This document shows positions 1-9,408 of a stretch of 64,000 bases of DNA, one piece after another. The stretch lies in the NCBI GenBank assembly GCA_947642355.1, contig CANRSD010000003.1, forward strand, positions 1 through 64,000. Direction: 5' to 3'. The translations under genes and the position numbers were made by a program. The notes beneath the pieces are model-generated. The model saw nothing but the letters and a program-made list of their open reading frames with translations, was not told the DNA's origin and made no database searches. Within the stretch, counting starts at the first letter, position 1, and the number at the start of each line of letters is the position of its first letter. The DNA comes from an uncultured Clostridia bacterium. GTDB lineage: Bacteria; Bacillota; Clostridia; TANB77; CAG-508.

Positions 1-160
1 CTGTTTTCATACCTGCTGTTTTTGACTTCTTTATTACACTATTATCTCCCATTATCAAATTTATCGATATTCCTGCTAATATCAATAGCACTATTATGGT
101 TATTATCAATGCTATTAGTGTTATTCCTTTCTTTTCCTTTAATTTTCTTCTTTCTTGCAT
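1..160 (-). CDS. Pilin-like protein with prepilin-type N-terminal signal, partial
   Basis: The minus strand has an ATG at 160 with an AAGGAGGAG ribosome site at 172-180, opening a frame that leaves the window after 53 codons. The N-terminus is a charged leader ending at Gly12, then ITLIAL and a long hydrophobic helix. This is the layout of type IV pilin-like proteins cut by prepilin peptidase after Gly and N-methylated. The usual Glu at position +5 is Ala, as in many clostridial pilin-like proteins. The rest lies outside the window, so the specific role is unknown. Confidence 0.75.
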   Translation of the reverse strand, partial: MQERRKLKEKKGITLIALIITIIVLLILAGISINLIMGDNSVIKKSKTAGMKT

Positions 161-239
161 TTCTTCCTTTTCTCCTCCTTTTTTACTTTTGTATATATCT
201 AAGTTATCTTATAAAAATTTAAATTGGCATCCCAATTTC

Positions 240-266
240 TTTCATTAAGTATGTTACTTAATGAAA
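240..266. repeat. 27-bp inverted repeat, left copy
   Basis: A near-palindrome (12-base arms, TTTCATTAAGTA / TACTTAATGAAA, loop TGT). It matches the reverse complement of the copy at 407-433 at 26 of 27 positions. The pair flanks 140 bp of AT-rich DNA between the pilin-like gene and ylmC. Confidence 0.8.
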
Positions 267-400
267 AATAAAACAGCTATAACTGTTGTTATTACTGAAA
301 TCTCTCATTTTGTTTTAATTGGCTTTTAATTAAAACTTAAAATAAGTATTTTCTATGAAATCATTGACTTTTTCATTTTTTATTAGTAAATTTATAATAT

Positions 401-440
401 AAAAAATTTCATTAAGTAACATACTTAACGAAATTTTTTT
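401..440. repeat. 27-bp inverted repeat, right copy, in a terminator-like hairpin
   Basis: The core at 407-433 is the inverted partner of 240-266. With the flanking A and T runs it forms an 18-bp arm hairpin with one mismatch and a T run at 433-440. It could act as a terminator or as a recombination half-site. Confidence 0.7.
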
Positions 441-466
441 AGATTTTTAACCAAATATAAATAGGA

Positions 467-504
467 AAAGCCTCCTTTAGCATAAAATATTCTAAGGAGG
501 TTTT
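467..504 (+). promoter_or_regulatory. Hairpin enclosing the ylmC ribosome binding site
   Basis: CCTCCTTTAG (471-480) can pair with CTAAGGAGG (492-500), followed by five T residues. The right arm is the Shine-Dalgarno of the gene starting at 508. The structure resembles a terminator and would also mask ribosome entry. Confidence 0.55.
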
Positions 505-507
505 TAT

Positions 508-745
508 ATGGAAAGCAAAGGTCTAGATTTTAAACACAAAGAAGTTATTAACATTAATGATGGAAAAAGACTTCGGATATGTTCAAGATGTTACTGCTGA
601 CTTGAAAACAGGCACTATTACTTCTATTATTGTTCCAGGAAGCACTAGTAAGTTATTTGGTCTATTTTCAAGTTCAAATGATATTACAATTCCATGGGAA
701 AATATAACCTGTATTGGAGATGATATTATATTAGTTAAAATTTAA
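508..745 (+). CDS. ylmC: YlmC/YmxH-family PRC-barrel sporulation protein, needs +1 shift at CGG
   Basis: ATG at 508 follows AAGGAGG with 7-base spacing. The first frame reads up to CTT CGG at 574-576 and then meets a stop; the downstream frame from GGA 575 runs to TAA at 745. Joined by skipping one C, the 78-residue product matches B. subtilis YlmC: a KEV-NINDGKRLG segment, a TGTITSIIVPG strand, then an IPWENI motif and a DDIILVKI end. The Gly made by GGA is the conserved glycine of the (K)RLG motif. The family is small PRC-barrel proteins associated with sporulation genes, and this one lies 67 bp before sigG. A simple indel is the alternative, but the break fits a rule seen at ten other sites. 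Confidence 0.8.
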
Positions 746-812
746 AAGTATAAATAAACCCAACTTTGGAAATAATTAAAATAACATTATTTTCAAAAGG
801 GGTGTTATTTAA

Positions 813-1586
813 TTGATTAATAAAGTAGAAATTGCAAATATTAATACTTCAAAACTACCCAAATTAAATGCTTCAGAAAATAAAGAATTATTTATAAGAA
901 TGAAAAATGGAGATGAAACTGCAAGAGATGAATTAATAAATGGAAACTTAAGATTAGTTTTAAGTGTTATTCAAAGATTTGGTGGCAGAGGTGAAAATCC
1001 AGACGACTTATTTCAAGTTGGAGTTGTTGGACTTATAAAAGCAATCGATAATTTTGATATAAATCTTGATGTTCAAATGAGTACTTATTGTGTACCAATG
1101 ATTATTGGTGAAATTCGTAGATATTTGCGTGATAACAATATTGTTAGAGTTAGTCGTTCTATACGTGATTTAGCATACAAAGTTTTACAAACAAAAGAAA
1201 AACTAACCAAAGAAAATGGAAAAGAACCTACTGTTGATGAAATAGCTAAAGAACTAGGTGTTGAAAGGGAAGAAATCGTTGTAAGCTTAGACGCTATTCA
1301 AGATCCTGTTTCACTTCAAGAACCTGTATATAATGATGGAGCAGATAGTATTTATATTATGGATCAGGTAAAAGATAAAAAAAATACCGATGAAAATTGG
1401 GCTGAAAATATTACTATTTCAGAAGCAATAAAACATTTATCTGATAAAGAAAAAATGATAATTGATAAAAGATTTTTTAAAGGTAGAACTCAAATGGAAG
1501 TTGCAGAAGAAATCGGAATTTCTCAAGCTCAAGTTTCTAGAATTGAAAAAAATGCATTATCACATATGAAAAGATTATACAAATAA
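813..1586 (+). CDS. sigG: RNA polymerase sporulation sigma factor SigG
   Basis: Late forespore sigma factor of 257 residues. It opens with the SigG signature NKVEI..(N/D)TSKLP and keeps NGNLRLVLSVIQRF, DDLFQVG, PMIIGEIRRYLRDNN and the region-4 helix EIGISQAQVSRIEK. The start is TTG at 813 after an AAGGGGTG ribosome site at 797-804. In most relatives sigG follows spoIIGA-sigE in one operon. Here it faces the opposite way, about 2.2 kb from sigE, with a metallopeptidase-like gene between them. No clear SigF/SigG promoter could be picked in the 67-bp leader. Confidence 0.95.
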   Translation: MINKVEIANINTSKLPKLNASENKELFIRMKNGDETARDELINGNLRLVLSVIQRFGGRGENPDDLFQVGVVGLIKAIDNFDINLDVQMSTYCVPMIIGEIRRYLRDNNIVRVSRSIRDLAYKVLQTKEKLTKENGKEPTVDEIAKELGVEREEIVVSLDAIQDPVSLQEPVYNDGADSIYIMDQVKDKKNTDENWAENITISEAIKHLSDKEKMIIDKRFFKGRTQMEVAEEIGISQAQVSRIEKNALSHMKRLYK

Positions 1587-1605
1587 AGGGATGTTTTTAT
1601 CATCC

Positions 1606-3705
1606 CTAATATCTTCCATCATCTAATGGAGTTAATATTCCCGATATAATCTTTTTATCATTACCCTCAATATTTTGATTTGATAAATCAAATCCTCTAT
1701 TAATTACTGCATGCCTTAATTTTTCTATCGTATTTTTGGTGCTATCACTTAAATCTTTCGGTATATCTACCTCTAAAAGTTCTGAATATTCTTTTTTATC
1801 TGCTCCTACTCTTGTAAATAATACATATTTATATAAATCATAATTTCCAAGTCTATTTTTCTTTTCTCTTGAAATTATTATATAATCCTCTAAAATTCTT
1901 TTTAAGCTTTTTCTTGTACCATCATCATTATATTCTACTCTAAGTATTGGATAATTATTTATTAAATTAGGTACTTCTTTTACAACATCATCAAAATATT
2001 TTTCAATATCCTCTATTTTTTGTCCTTTAATTATCTTGCTTTTACCATTATTAAAAGACTCAAATATTTTATTTCTATATTTTCTTAAGCATTCTAATAT
2101 TGCAATATAATTAGTATTTAATTTATTAATTGCTATAGTTTCTAAAAAATTTAATGTACTATCATAAGCAAATAATTCTGCATCTATTTCTGTATATAAG
2201 TTATCATAATTTTTATCATAAAAAAACATATCAAGTTCACTTATAATTTCTTCTTTTAAAATCATATATGACAAATGATTATATTCTGAATTTTTTTCAC
2301 TAACATTCATCATCTGATGTCTTATTTCATGAAAAATTGCAACTAAATTATATGTACATCTATAATCATTATAAAAACACTTTGAATTAAATTCTATCAT
2401 TCCACCAGAACGATAGAATCCTATAATTTTTTCATCTAATTTATAAGAAAAAATAACAAAAGCATCTTCTCCAGATAATACTTTAACTTTATTTCTTGCA
2501 AAATCTTCAAAAATCTTAAAATATTGACGTTCTTTTAAAATTCCAGCTTTAGAGTCAAAAAATATCATTTGTTTAATTATAAATTCTAAATATCTTATTG
2601 GAATAATGCCTTCCTTAAATCCAATTACAGAAATATCATCAAAAAATTTCTTAAATACTTCATTTGGCATTTCATCTTCTTCTAAAAAATATTTATCATA
2701 TTCTTTCATATCAGGAACTTTTATATTTTTTCTATTCAATCTCTTATCAAATATATCTTCAAATTTAATATTTATTTCTTCTGGTAATATTTTTAATTTT
2801 ACCATTTGATATATTTTATTAAAAACTGTATTCTGATCAATTATCAAATTTATAGGATAGTTTTGCTTTTTTTCAAAGATATCACATAAAGAATTTAAAT
2901 ACTTTTCTAAAATTCTCACTTCATTATTAATATCTATATTTAAAAACATTCCTGTAATAAAACGTTGCCCCATATTATCTGCTATTTTATTACAAGTTTT
3001 ACTATGATACACATTAATTAAATTTACAAAATAATCAGGTATATTTTTATTTATATTAATACTCTCAGATAAGATTATATCAATTTCTAATATAATATCA
3101 CGTCTTTTTAAACTACTCTTTTCATTTACCAATTCTCTATTTAAACTCGTAATTTTACAAATATTAGCTATTCTATTAATAGCACAAAAGTCAAATAAAT
3201 AATTCCAAAAATAGTCTATATCTTCATCATTAATTATATTAGTTGATAAATTTTTTAATGTAAACATATTATTTAATAAATTAGTTCCTTTAATAGTTTG
3301 AACATATGCTTCTAATCTGCTTACTGCAAAATTTTGTATATAATTCTTATATAATACTTTAGCTTTAGAAATGTCTATATTTGTACTTTTTTTACAATAC
3401 TCAATTATCATATATTGAATATCTTCTATTATATTATCTATCTCAATAAATAATTGTTCTCTATTTTCATCTGTACATTTATTACTCAAATAATCATAAT
3501 TACTTAATCTTACCAGTTCTACTAAAATAAATTTCTTACTTTGAGATTTACAATTAAGCAATATATCTATACCATTTCTTTCAAATAAAACACTTTTTAG
3601 AAATTGCTCAAATTCAACAGAATTTTCTTTGCCATGTTCTATAGTATATTTCTCTAAAATAATATTATAATATTCATTTAATTGTATTAATTCTTGTTCG
3701 TTCAT
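1606..3705 (-). CDS. Large HExxH protein, putative zinc metallopeptidase, unknown role
   Basis: About 699 residues. I prefer the ATG at 3705, preceded by AGAGAG, to an upstream non-ATG at 3738. No family is recognised over most of its length, which is helical and rich in Asn, Ile and Lys. Around residues 455-462 it has FHEIRHQM, a zincin HExxH motif, followed by acidic segments (EEIISELDMFFY, DAELFAYD) that could supply the third ligand. No signal peptide or membrane helix is visible, so it is probably cytoplasmic. It sits between convergent sigG and sigE, which hints at a sporulation link by position only. Confidence 0.6.
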   Translation of the reverse strand: MNEQELIQLNEYYNIILEKYTIEHGKENSVEFEQFLKSVLFERNGIDILLNCKSQSKKFILVELVRLSNYDYLSNKCTDENREQLFIEIDNIIEDIQYMIIEYCKKSTNIDISKAKVLYKNYIQNFAVSRLEAYVQTIKGTNLLNNMFTLKNLSTNIINDEDIDYFWNYLFDFCAINRIANICKITSLNRELVNEKSSLKRRDIILEIDIILSESININKNIPDYFVNLINVYHSKTCNKIADNMGQRFITGMFLNIDINNEVRILEKYLNSLCDIFEKKQNYPINLIIDQNTVFNKIYQMVKLKILPEEINIKFEDIFDKRLNRKNIKVPDMKEYDKYFLEEDEMPNEVFKKFFDDISVIGFKEGIIPIRYLEFIIKQMIFFDSKAGILKERQYFKIFEDFARNKVKVLSGEDAFVIFSYKLDEKIIGFYRSGGMIEFNSKCFYNDYRCTYNLVAIFHEIRHQMMNVSEKNSEYNHLSYMILKEEIISELDMFFYDKNYDNLYTEIDAELFAYDSTLNFLETIAINKLNTNYIAILECLRKYRNKIFESFNNGKSKIIKGQKIEDIEKYFDDVVKEVPNLINNYPILRVEYNDDGTRKSLKRILEDYIIISREKKNRLGNYDLYKYVLFTRVGADKKEYSELLEVDIPKDLSDSTKNTIEKLRHAVINRGFDLSNQNIEGNDKKIISGILTPLDDGRY

Positions 3706-3773
3706 ATATCTACTCTCTTTTTTTATAATAATATACAAATTTATTTTAACATATATTAATATTTTTTACCAGT

Positions 3774-3816
3774 AAAAAAATACTCTGTTATAAATTTTAT
3801 AACAAAGTACTTTTTT
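3774..3816 (-). terminator. Terminator after sigE
   Basis: An AT-rich stem (TTTGTTATAAA pairing with TTTATAACAGAG, imperfect) is followed on the minus strand by a run of seven T residues, directly after the sigE stop. Confidence 0.6.
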
Positions 3817-3819
3817 GTT

Positions 3820-4551
3820 TTATCCTGTTTTACTCAAAATATCCTTTTTCATTTTCTTCATAATTTTCTTTTCTAATCTTGATATATAACTTTGAGAAAT
3901 TCCCATTAAATCTGCAACTTCTTTTTGAGTTTTTTCCTTTCCTTGTAAGTCTATTCCAAATCTAAGCTCCATTATTTCTTTTTCTCTCATACTCAATTTT
4001 TCTATTGCTGCTCTTAATAATTTTCTATCTACCTCATCTTCTATTCTTTTAGATGTAACATCATTATCTGTTCCTAAAATATCAGATAACAAAAGTTCAT
4101 TTCCATCTCCATCTTTATTTAATGGTTCATCTATTGAAACTTCACTTTTTATTTTAGTTGTACGTCTTAATTGCATTAAGATCTCATTTTCAATACATCT
4201 TGAAGCATATGTTGCAAGTTTTATATTTTTACTAGTATTGAAAGTGTTTATTGCTTTCATAAGACCTATTGTACCTACGGAAATTAAATCTTCTAAATCC
4301 ATTCCTGTATTTTCAAATTTTTTTGCAATATAAACAACTAATCTTAAGTTTCTTTCAACTAAAACTTGTTTAGCATTTTCATCATTTTCCAAGTTACTTA
4401 AAATTTTTTCTTCTTCCAAAGGTTCTAAAGGTGGTGGCAATGTTTGACTTCCATTAATATAAAAAACTGGAAATTTCAAATTTTTGTCTCTACCTAAATA
4501 CTTTTTCCAAATACTTAAAATTTTTTCTTTAAACATTTGTAACACATTCAT
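3820..4551 (-). CDS. sigE: RNA polymerase sporulation sigma factor SigE (pro-form)
   Basis: Mother-cell sigma factor of 243 residues. The N-terminal pro-sequence leads into [12 protein letters not shown], the conserved region next to the SpoIIGA cleavage site. [40 protein letters not shown] and the C-terminal helix [14 protein letters not shown] follow. ATG 4551 has an excellent AGGAGG 6-7 bases upstream, inside the end of spoIIGA; the genes overlap by 23 bp in different frames, so translation is probably coupled. SigE is made inactive and processed by SpoIIGA after engulfment signalling. Confidence 0.96.
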   Translation of the reverse strand: MNVLQMFKEKILSIWKKYLGRDKNLKFPVFYINGSQTLPPPLEPLEEEKILSNLENDENAKQVLVERNLRLVVYIAKKFENTGMDLEDLISVGTIGLMKAINTFNTSKNIKLATYASRCIENEILMQLRRTTKIKSEVSIDEPLNKDGDGNELLLSDILGTDNDVTSKRIEDEVDRKLLRAAIEKLSMREKEIMELRFGIDLQGKEKTQKEVADLMGISQSYISRLEKKIMKKMKKDILSKTG

Positions 4552-5443
4552 TTTTTTCTCCCTCCTTTAAAATATTTAGCCCAATTAAACTTGTATATAA
4601 ATTTGATTTACTTAATTTTCCATTATAAATTCCTATAATTATATTATTTTTAACATACTCCTCTTCATCATAAATTTTTATATAGTCTGGCTTAAATCCT
4701 AATAAAACACCATTCTCATTTCCAAGTGAAGAAAATGGAATTACTTTAAATTTGTAATTATAAACTTTATCATCCATTTCCCCTATCCACTTTCCATTTA
4801 TTATATTATCTATATTATTTAAAATATCTTCATCGACTATTTCCTTTAAGCTAGACTTTTCTACAATTACTACATCTTCTTTACTTATCGGTTCTTTAAG
4901 TAAATTTCCAGAATCAATTAAAGTTTTAAGTTTTGCAATTTTTCCATTATAAACTATATCTATTTGGCAAAGCATACTAGATGCTGATAATCTATTTTTT
5001 ATTATTTTTGATACAATACTTATAATTACAAATCCTAATATTCCTCCATATATTGCTACCTTTATTGGATATGTACCTATAAAATGACCATTTTCATAAA
5101 TGATATTTTGAGGACTTATAAAAAACAAAAGCATAAATGCTGCTCCTCCAAAAGTAAGAGAAGTTAAATAAAACATAATTAAATTTTTAAAAAATACTTT
5201 TATTCTTTTATTCTCAAATGCTATAAGTATCATAAAACTTGAAATAAATATTTTAAGTAATAAATTTTGAAATGTACTTAATTTTATTATGTAATTTAAT
5301 ATTGCATAACTACTTCCAAATATACTTGCAAGTAGTATTTTTATTTTTTTTATTTTACACTTTCCTATAATTGCTGTTGCAACTAATATAATAAAATTAA
5401 GTAATAAATTCTCAAAGAAAACAACATCTAAATATATTGTCAT
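4529..5443 (-). CDS. spoIIGA: SpoIIGA, pro-SigE processing aspartic protease
   Basis: About 304 residues. The N-terminal half has five hydrophobic segments starting with [14 protein letters not shown], the typical SpoIIGA opening. The soluble C-terminal half has TLIDSGNLL, the aspartic-protease-like active site. ATG 5443 is chosen because GGAGG lies five bases upstream; the frame extends to a TTG at 5455 that is itself part of the ribosome site. The enzyme sits in the septal membrane and removes the SigE pro-sequence when triggered by SpoIIR. It is co-transcribed with sigE. Confidence 0.94.
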   Translation of the reverse strand: MTIYLDVVFFENLLLNFIILVATAIIGKCKIKKIKILLASIFGSSYAILNYIIKLSTFQNLLLKIFISSFMILIAFENKRIKVFFKNLIMFYLTSLTFGGAAFMLLFFISPQNIIYENGHFIGTYPIKVAIYGGILGFVIISIVSKIIKNRLSASSMLCQIDIVYNGKIAKLKTLIDSGNLLKEPISKEDVVIVEKSSLKEIVDEDILNNIDNIINGKWIGEMDDKVYNYKFKVIPFSSLGNENGVLLGFKPDYIKIYDEEEYVKNNIIIGIYNGKLSKSNLYTSLIGLNILKEGEKNECVTNV

Positions 5444-5485
5444 TCGTTCCTCCAAATAAAAAATACTTCTTAATTTGCATAACCT

Positions 5486-5518
5486 ATTATAGAACTTTAC
5501 TTTTTAGAAACTTGTCAG
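5486..5518 (-). promoter_or_regulatory. Candidate Spo0A-type spoIIG promoter with 21-bp spacer
   Basis: On the minus strand CTGACA (5518-5513) and TATAAT (5491-5486) are 21 bases apart, 43 bases before the spoIIGA ATG. The B. subtilis spoIIG promoter is known for an over-long spacer (22 bp) and Spo0A boxes at the -35. TGACAA here is a partial 0A box. Regulation by Spo0A is inferred. Confidence 0.55.
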
Positions 5519-5551
5519 TTTCTAGTGACGAAAAAAAAACATATTTACAAA

Positions 5552-5587
5552 AAAACACACAACCTTTCAAGTTGTGTGCTTTTTTTA
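5552..5587 (-). terminator. Terminator after ftsZ
   Basis: CACACAAC (5556-5563) pairs with GTTGTGTG (5571-5578) across a 7-base loop, with T runs on both strands, so it can stop transcription either way. It separates the dcw operon from spoIIGA-sigE. Confidence 0.85.
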
Positions 5588-5605
5588 TAAATATGTAAAT
5601 ATAAT

Positions 5606-6730
5606 TTATTTATTTCCCATTTTATTTTTTCTTAAAAATGTAGGTATATCTAAATCATTTGAATTATTTTCAACTGATGTATTTGAAACTGATGTATTAT
5701 TTCTCTTTCTCCAAGCATCTGCCACTATATTTTCATAACCTGGTATTCCAACTGTTTTTTCATTTTCTTTTTCAAACCCAGTTGCAATTACTGTAATTTG
5801 AATTTCATCTCCCATAGAGTCATCAGTAACTGTACCAAATATAATATTAGCTTCTGGATCTGCACTGCGTTGAATTAATTCAGCAGCAGTATTTGCTTCT
5901 AATAATCCAACATCACTTCCACCAGTAATATTTATAATAACACCTCTTGCTCCTTCAATAGAAGTTTCTAATAATGGACTTTGAATTGCTTGTTTTGCAG
6001 CATCTTCTGCTCTATTTTCTCCACTTCCTGTACCAATTCCCATATGAGCCATACCTTGATTTAACATTATTGTTTTAACATCTGCAAAATCTAAGTTTAT
6101 AAGACCTGGTACAGCGATTAAATCTGAAATACCTTGTACACCTTGTCTTAAAACATCATCTGCCATTCTAAATGCTTCAATTATTGATGTTTTTCTATCT
6201 ATCACTTGTAATAATTTATCATTTGGTATAACAACTAATGTATCAACTTTTCCTTTTAATGCTACAATTCCTCTTTCTGCTTGAGCTAATCTTTTTTTAC
6301 CTTCAAATGTAAATGGTTTTGTAACTACACCAATTGTTAAAATTCCTAATTCTTTAGCTGTTTCTGCTACTACTGGTGCAGCACCAGTTCCTGTTCCTCC
6401 ACCCATTCCAGCTGTAACGAACACCATATCAGCTCCTTTAAGTACTTCTGCTATTTCTGCTTTGCTTTCTTCTGCTGCTTGTGAACCAATATCTGGATTT
6501 GCTCCAGCTCCTAGTCCTCTAGTTAATTTTTCACCTATTTGCATTTTTGTCCCAGCTTTTGAAGTATTTAATGCTTGCTTATCAGTATTTAATGCTATAA
6601 ATTCAACATTTTTTATCCCTGCTTCTACCATTCTATTTACTGCATTATTTCCTGCTCCACCAACACCCACTACTTTTATTGTTGCTGTTCCATCCATCAT
6701 ATAATTCAAATCCTCCATATCCATTATCAT
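5606..6730 (-). CDS. ftsZ: Cell division GTPase FtsZ
   Basis: 374 residues, full length. The tubulin signature GGGTGTG is at residues 110-116, preceded by [15 protein letters not shown] (about 20-34) and followed by [11 protein letters not shown]. The C-terminal peptide LDIPTFLRK is the FtsA/SepF-binding tail. ATG 6730 is preceded by AAAGGAGGATC. FtsZ polymerises at midcell and, during sporulation, near the poles. It is the last gene of the dcw cluster here and ends at a strong terminator. Its frame is intact; it contains no CGG. Confidence 0.98.
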   Translation of the reverse strand: MIMDMEDLNYMMDGTATIKVVGVGGAGNNAVNRMVEAGIKNVEFIALNTDKQALNTSKAGTKMQIGEKLTRGLGAGANPDIGSQAAEESKAEIAEVLKGADMVFVTAGMGGGTGTGAAPVVAETAKELGILTIGVVTKPFTFEGKKRLAQAERGIVALKGKVDTLVVIPNDKLLQVIDRKTSIIEAFRMADDVLRQGVQGISDLIAVPGLINLDFADVKTIMLNQGMAHMGIGTGSGENRAEDAAKQAIQSPLLETSIEGARGVIINITGGSDVGLLEANTAAELIQRSADPEANIIFGTVTDDSMGDEIQITVIATGFEKENEKTVGIPGYENIVADAWRKRNNTSVSNTSVENNSNDLDIPTFLRKNKMGNK

Positions 6731-6844
6731 TAGGTGATCCTCCTTTAATATATATTCTTTTAAAATTAATACCTAAAATATTTAGTCCTTATCACAAATT
6801 CCATTTAATATATTAACAATATTTATTTGAATTTTCAACTCCTT

Positions 6845-8078
6845 TTAAGAGTAAAAAAATTCTTTTATTTTTCCTAATATATCTTTAATCATATGTTTTT
6901 CTGTTTTAGCATCTATGTTACTTGAAACTGTATCAGCATATGGTCTTGCAGCTATATATCTAACTAATGCATAACTTGTTCTATACATAGCTTTAACTGT
7001 ACTAATTAATCTACCAGTAGATATTTTAACTGGTATATTTAATATAATTTTTCCAGCCATATCACTTTTACTAATATTAACAATTCCTTCTCCTGTTAAT
7101 ACTACATTATTAATACTTGGTTTTATACCTCTAGCCATAATATCTTTATTTACTAAAGAAAATATTTCTTCAATCCTAGCTTCTATAATTTCTATAAGTT
7201 CTGAACTTTTAATAGTTTTATTTTTTATGTCTATATCCTTACAAGTATTTAAACTAATATTATTATCATTATCAATATATGACTTTAAAGCAAGTCCATA
7301 TTGTCTTTTTAACTTATCTGCTTCTTCTTTAGATATATTTAAACAATATGATATATCACTTGTAATATTATCTCCACCAAGATTTATTGTATTATTGTAA
7401 ATAAATGAAGAACCACTAAATACTCCTATCTCTGTATTTCCAGCTCCAATATCCAAAATCATAATATTTTCTTTTAATTCATTAACATCTAACACTAAAT
7501 TTCTTTCTGCAAGTGTTATAGGAACAATTCCATCCACTTCAATCCCTGCTTTTTTAAATATAGAAACTAACTTCTTTTTATACTCCTTTTCAGCAAGTAT
7601 TATTTGCGCTGTTAATGTTAAACTTGAGCTAAACTTTCCGAATAGGGTCATCAACAGGTTTACCATCATCAAGAATAAATTTATCAGGTACTATATCTAT
7701 TAAGACTTTATCTTCTGGTATTTCTATATCTCTAACTTGTATAATTGCTGATGTAACATCTTTAACTGTTATACCTGCATATTTTTCTTTTGTTTCTTTT
7801 ACGATACTGTTTTGTACAATTGTTATGTATTTACCTGGTATTGTAGTATAAGCAGAATTAATTTTCAAATTAGAAATTTCTTCAGCTTCTTTAATTGTTT
7901 TTGCAATAGCAAGACTTATTTCTTCTTCATCAACTATTACTCCCTTTTGTATTCCTGAACACCTACAATTAGTACTACATATAATCTCAATTTGACTAAA
8001 ATTATTTACTTCCCCAACAACTGTACTGACCTTAGAGGTTCCAATATCAATACCAACTATTATATCCCCTATTGCCAA
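6845..8078 (-). CDS. ftsA: Cell division protein FtsA, needs +1 shift at CGG
   Basis: The first frame from ATG 8078 encodes VGIDIGTSKV and the 1A/1C regions. It then reaches CCT ATT CGG (CGG at 7640-7638) and stops two codons later. Skipping the C gives DPIGKF, the conserved DPIG motif of FtsA, and the frame continues to 6845 for about 410 residues in all. The downstream part has the ATP-binding LDIGAGNTEIGVF and VVLTGEGIVN motifs. FtsA is an actin-like protein that tethers FtsZ to the membrane. The C-terminal KDILGKIKEFF is a plausible amphipathic membrane helix. Losing it would be severe, so recoding or a sequence error is likelier than a pseudogene. Confidence 0.88.
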
Positions 8079-8159
8079 AGTTAACCCTCCATTTTTTCAT
8101 ATTTATTTCTACATTTAATGATATGCGATAAGAATATTACATTTTTTGCAAAATGTCAA

Positions 8160-8226
8160 GGGGATTTGATATATTTTTGTAATATTTGTAATATTTTTGT
8201 AACTATGCCAAATATATCAAATCCCC
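8160..8226. repeat. Perfect 16-bp inverted repeat between ftsA and sbp
   Basis: GGGGATTTGATATATT (8160-8175) and its exact complement (8211-8226) enclose 35 bases containing repeated TTTGTAATA. The 180-bp ftsA-sbp gap holds no gene. It may be an attenuator or mRNA processing hairpin; no T run follows. Confidence 0.7.
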
Positions 8227-8261
8227 ATACTCTTACTAACAAAAAGATTATACATTTTTTA

Positions 8262-8651
8262 TTATTTTTCGTCACTTTGAACATCTTTTTTATCTTTAAT
8301 CTTTTCTAATTTTTCACACCATTTTTCTACATAATATCTTCTAATTATTGCTAAATTTGTAAACATTCTACCTACAAATACTATAATTGCTGCTAAATAT
8401 ATATCTACATTTAGCTTTTCTCCTAAAACTGTTAATAATATAGAAAGAACTGCATTTCCAAAAAAACCAGATAAAAATATTTTTAAATCAAAATTTTTCT
8501 TTACTACAGATGTAACTCCACCAAATACTGAGTCTAATGCTGCTATTATTGCTATTGCTAGATAATTTGAATATGTATATGAAATTATTGGTGCATTCAT
8601 CCCTACTAATGCTCCTAAAGCACATCCTAATATTATAGCTATATATACCAT
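8262..8651 (-). CDS. sbp: Small basic protein (Sbp, DUF1290), membrane protein of dcw cluster
   Basis: 129 residues with three to four hydrophobic segments, starting MVYIAIILGCALGALVG, and a charged Lys-rich tail. The size, motif LDSVFGGVTSV and position between DUF881 genes and ftsA identify the Sbp family found in division clusters of Gram-positive bacteria. Function is not established. ATG 8651 follows TAGGAGG. It is 17 bp downstream of the DUF881 gene and co-directional with it. Confidence 0.9.
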   Translation of the reverse strand: MVYIAIILGCALGALVGMNAPIISYTYSNYLAIAIIAALDSVFGGVTSVVKKNFDLKIFLSGFFGNAVLSILLTVLGEKLNVDIYLAAIIVFVGRMFTNLAIIRRYYVEKWCEKLEKIKDKKDVQSDEK

Positions 8652-8668
8652 TTTTTTCCTCCTAAAAT

Positions 8669-9394
8669 TTAATTATTTACATCTTTTGCATTTTCATAAT
8701 TTAAACTGTAATTATATTTTGGAATTAAAATATTATCATCAGTAGCATATGATATGCTTTTATTATCTGCTTTCAAAAAATCCATATAACCATTTTTTAA
8801 TGTTATAGAACTCTCCAAATATTTTTTATTTCCAATTGCTTTTACTGTGTATGGTGAAGATATTCTATTTAAATGATTTGATGTATTTATAACTATATAT
8901 AAAAATCTAATATCAACAATATCTGTTGTTGTAATAATTCTTTGATCATTTATAGAAATAGCCTCTGCTCCTGCAATTTTAAGTTCATTTACAAGTCTTA
9001 TTAAATCATCTGCTATTATTTGAGATTTATCATTATCAGAAAGAGTCACAATAATTCCTTCTCCTGTAACATCTGTTTGGCCTGCATATTTTTTAGACTC
9101 TTCTAGTTCTCTTTGTAAAAGTGATGTAGCATTATTATTAGTTAATATTTCATCATTATATTCTTTCATTTTGTCTTCTATATCAACTATCTTCTGATTT
9201 ACATCTTCATACTTTTCTTTCCAACTAGAAAGTTCTGCTCTTAATTCAGATTCTCTCATTGTTTCTATTCCCGTAATATCTGTTTCTTTAACTGTTTTAA
9301 ATTGAGTAAACATTATCATTGTCAAAATAAAAGCAGTACAAGATATACTTATTATTAGAGTTATTTTTCCTTTTTTTAATTTATTCATTTTCAT
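8669..9394 (-). CDS. DUF881 family protein (copy 1)
   Basis: About 241 residues: one N-terminal membrane helix, a coiled coil (SWKEKYEDVNQKIVDIEDKMKEY region), then the DUF881 domain with GEGIIVTLSD and NELKIAGAEAISIN. I take ATG 9394, five bases after GGAAGG; the longer frame begins at a TTG within the ribosome site. DUF881 proteins occur beside sbp and ftsQ in clostridial division clusters, probably as septal membrane proteins of unknown role. It is a paralogue of its upstream neighbour, which suggests a tandem duplication. Confidence 0.88.
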   Translation of the reverse strand: MKMNKLKKGKITLIISISCTAFILTMIMFTQFKTVKETDITGIETMRESELRAELSSWKEKYEDVNQKIVDIEDKMKEYNDEILTNNNATSLLQRELEESKKYAGQTDVTGEGIIVTLSDNDKSQIIADDLIRLVNELKIAGAEAISINDQRIITTTDIVDIRFLYIVINTSNHLNRISSPYTVKAIGNKKYLESSITLKNGYMDFLKADNKSISYATDDNILIPKYNYSLNYENAKDVNN

Positions 9395-9408
9395 CAATCC
9401 TTCCAAAC

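Noticed and set aside
22..222. Plus-strand hydrophobic reading frame at the left edge
   Set aside because: It is the antisense of the pilin-like gene, which has a strong ribosome site and a recognisable signal.
746..812. A SigF/SigG promoter before sigG
   Set aside because: GTATA- and CATTAT-like elements are present but about 30 bases apart, too far for the consensus.
6845..8078. ftsA and murA as true pseudogenes
   Set aside because: Both are core cell-wall and division genes in intact operon order, with no other damage.
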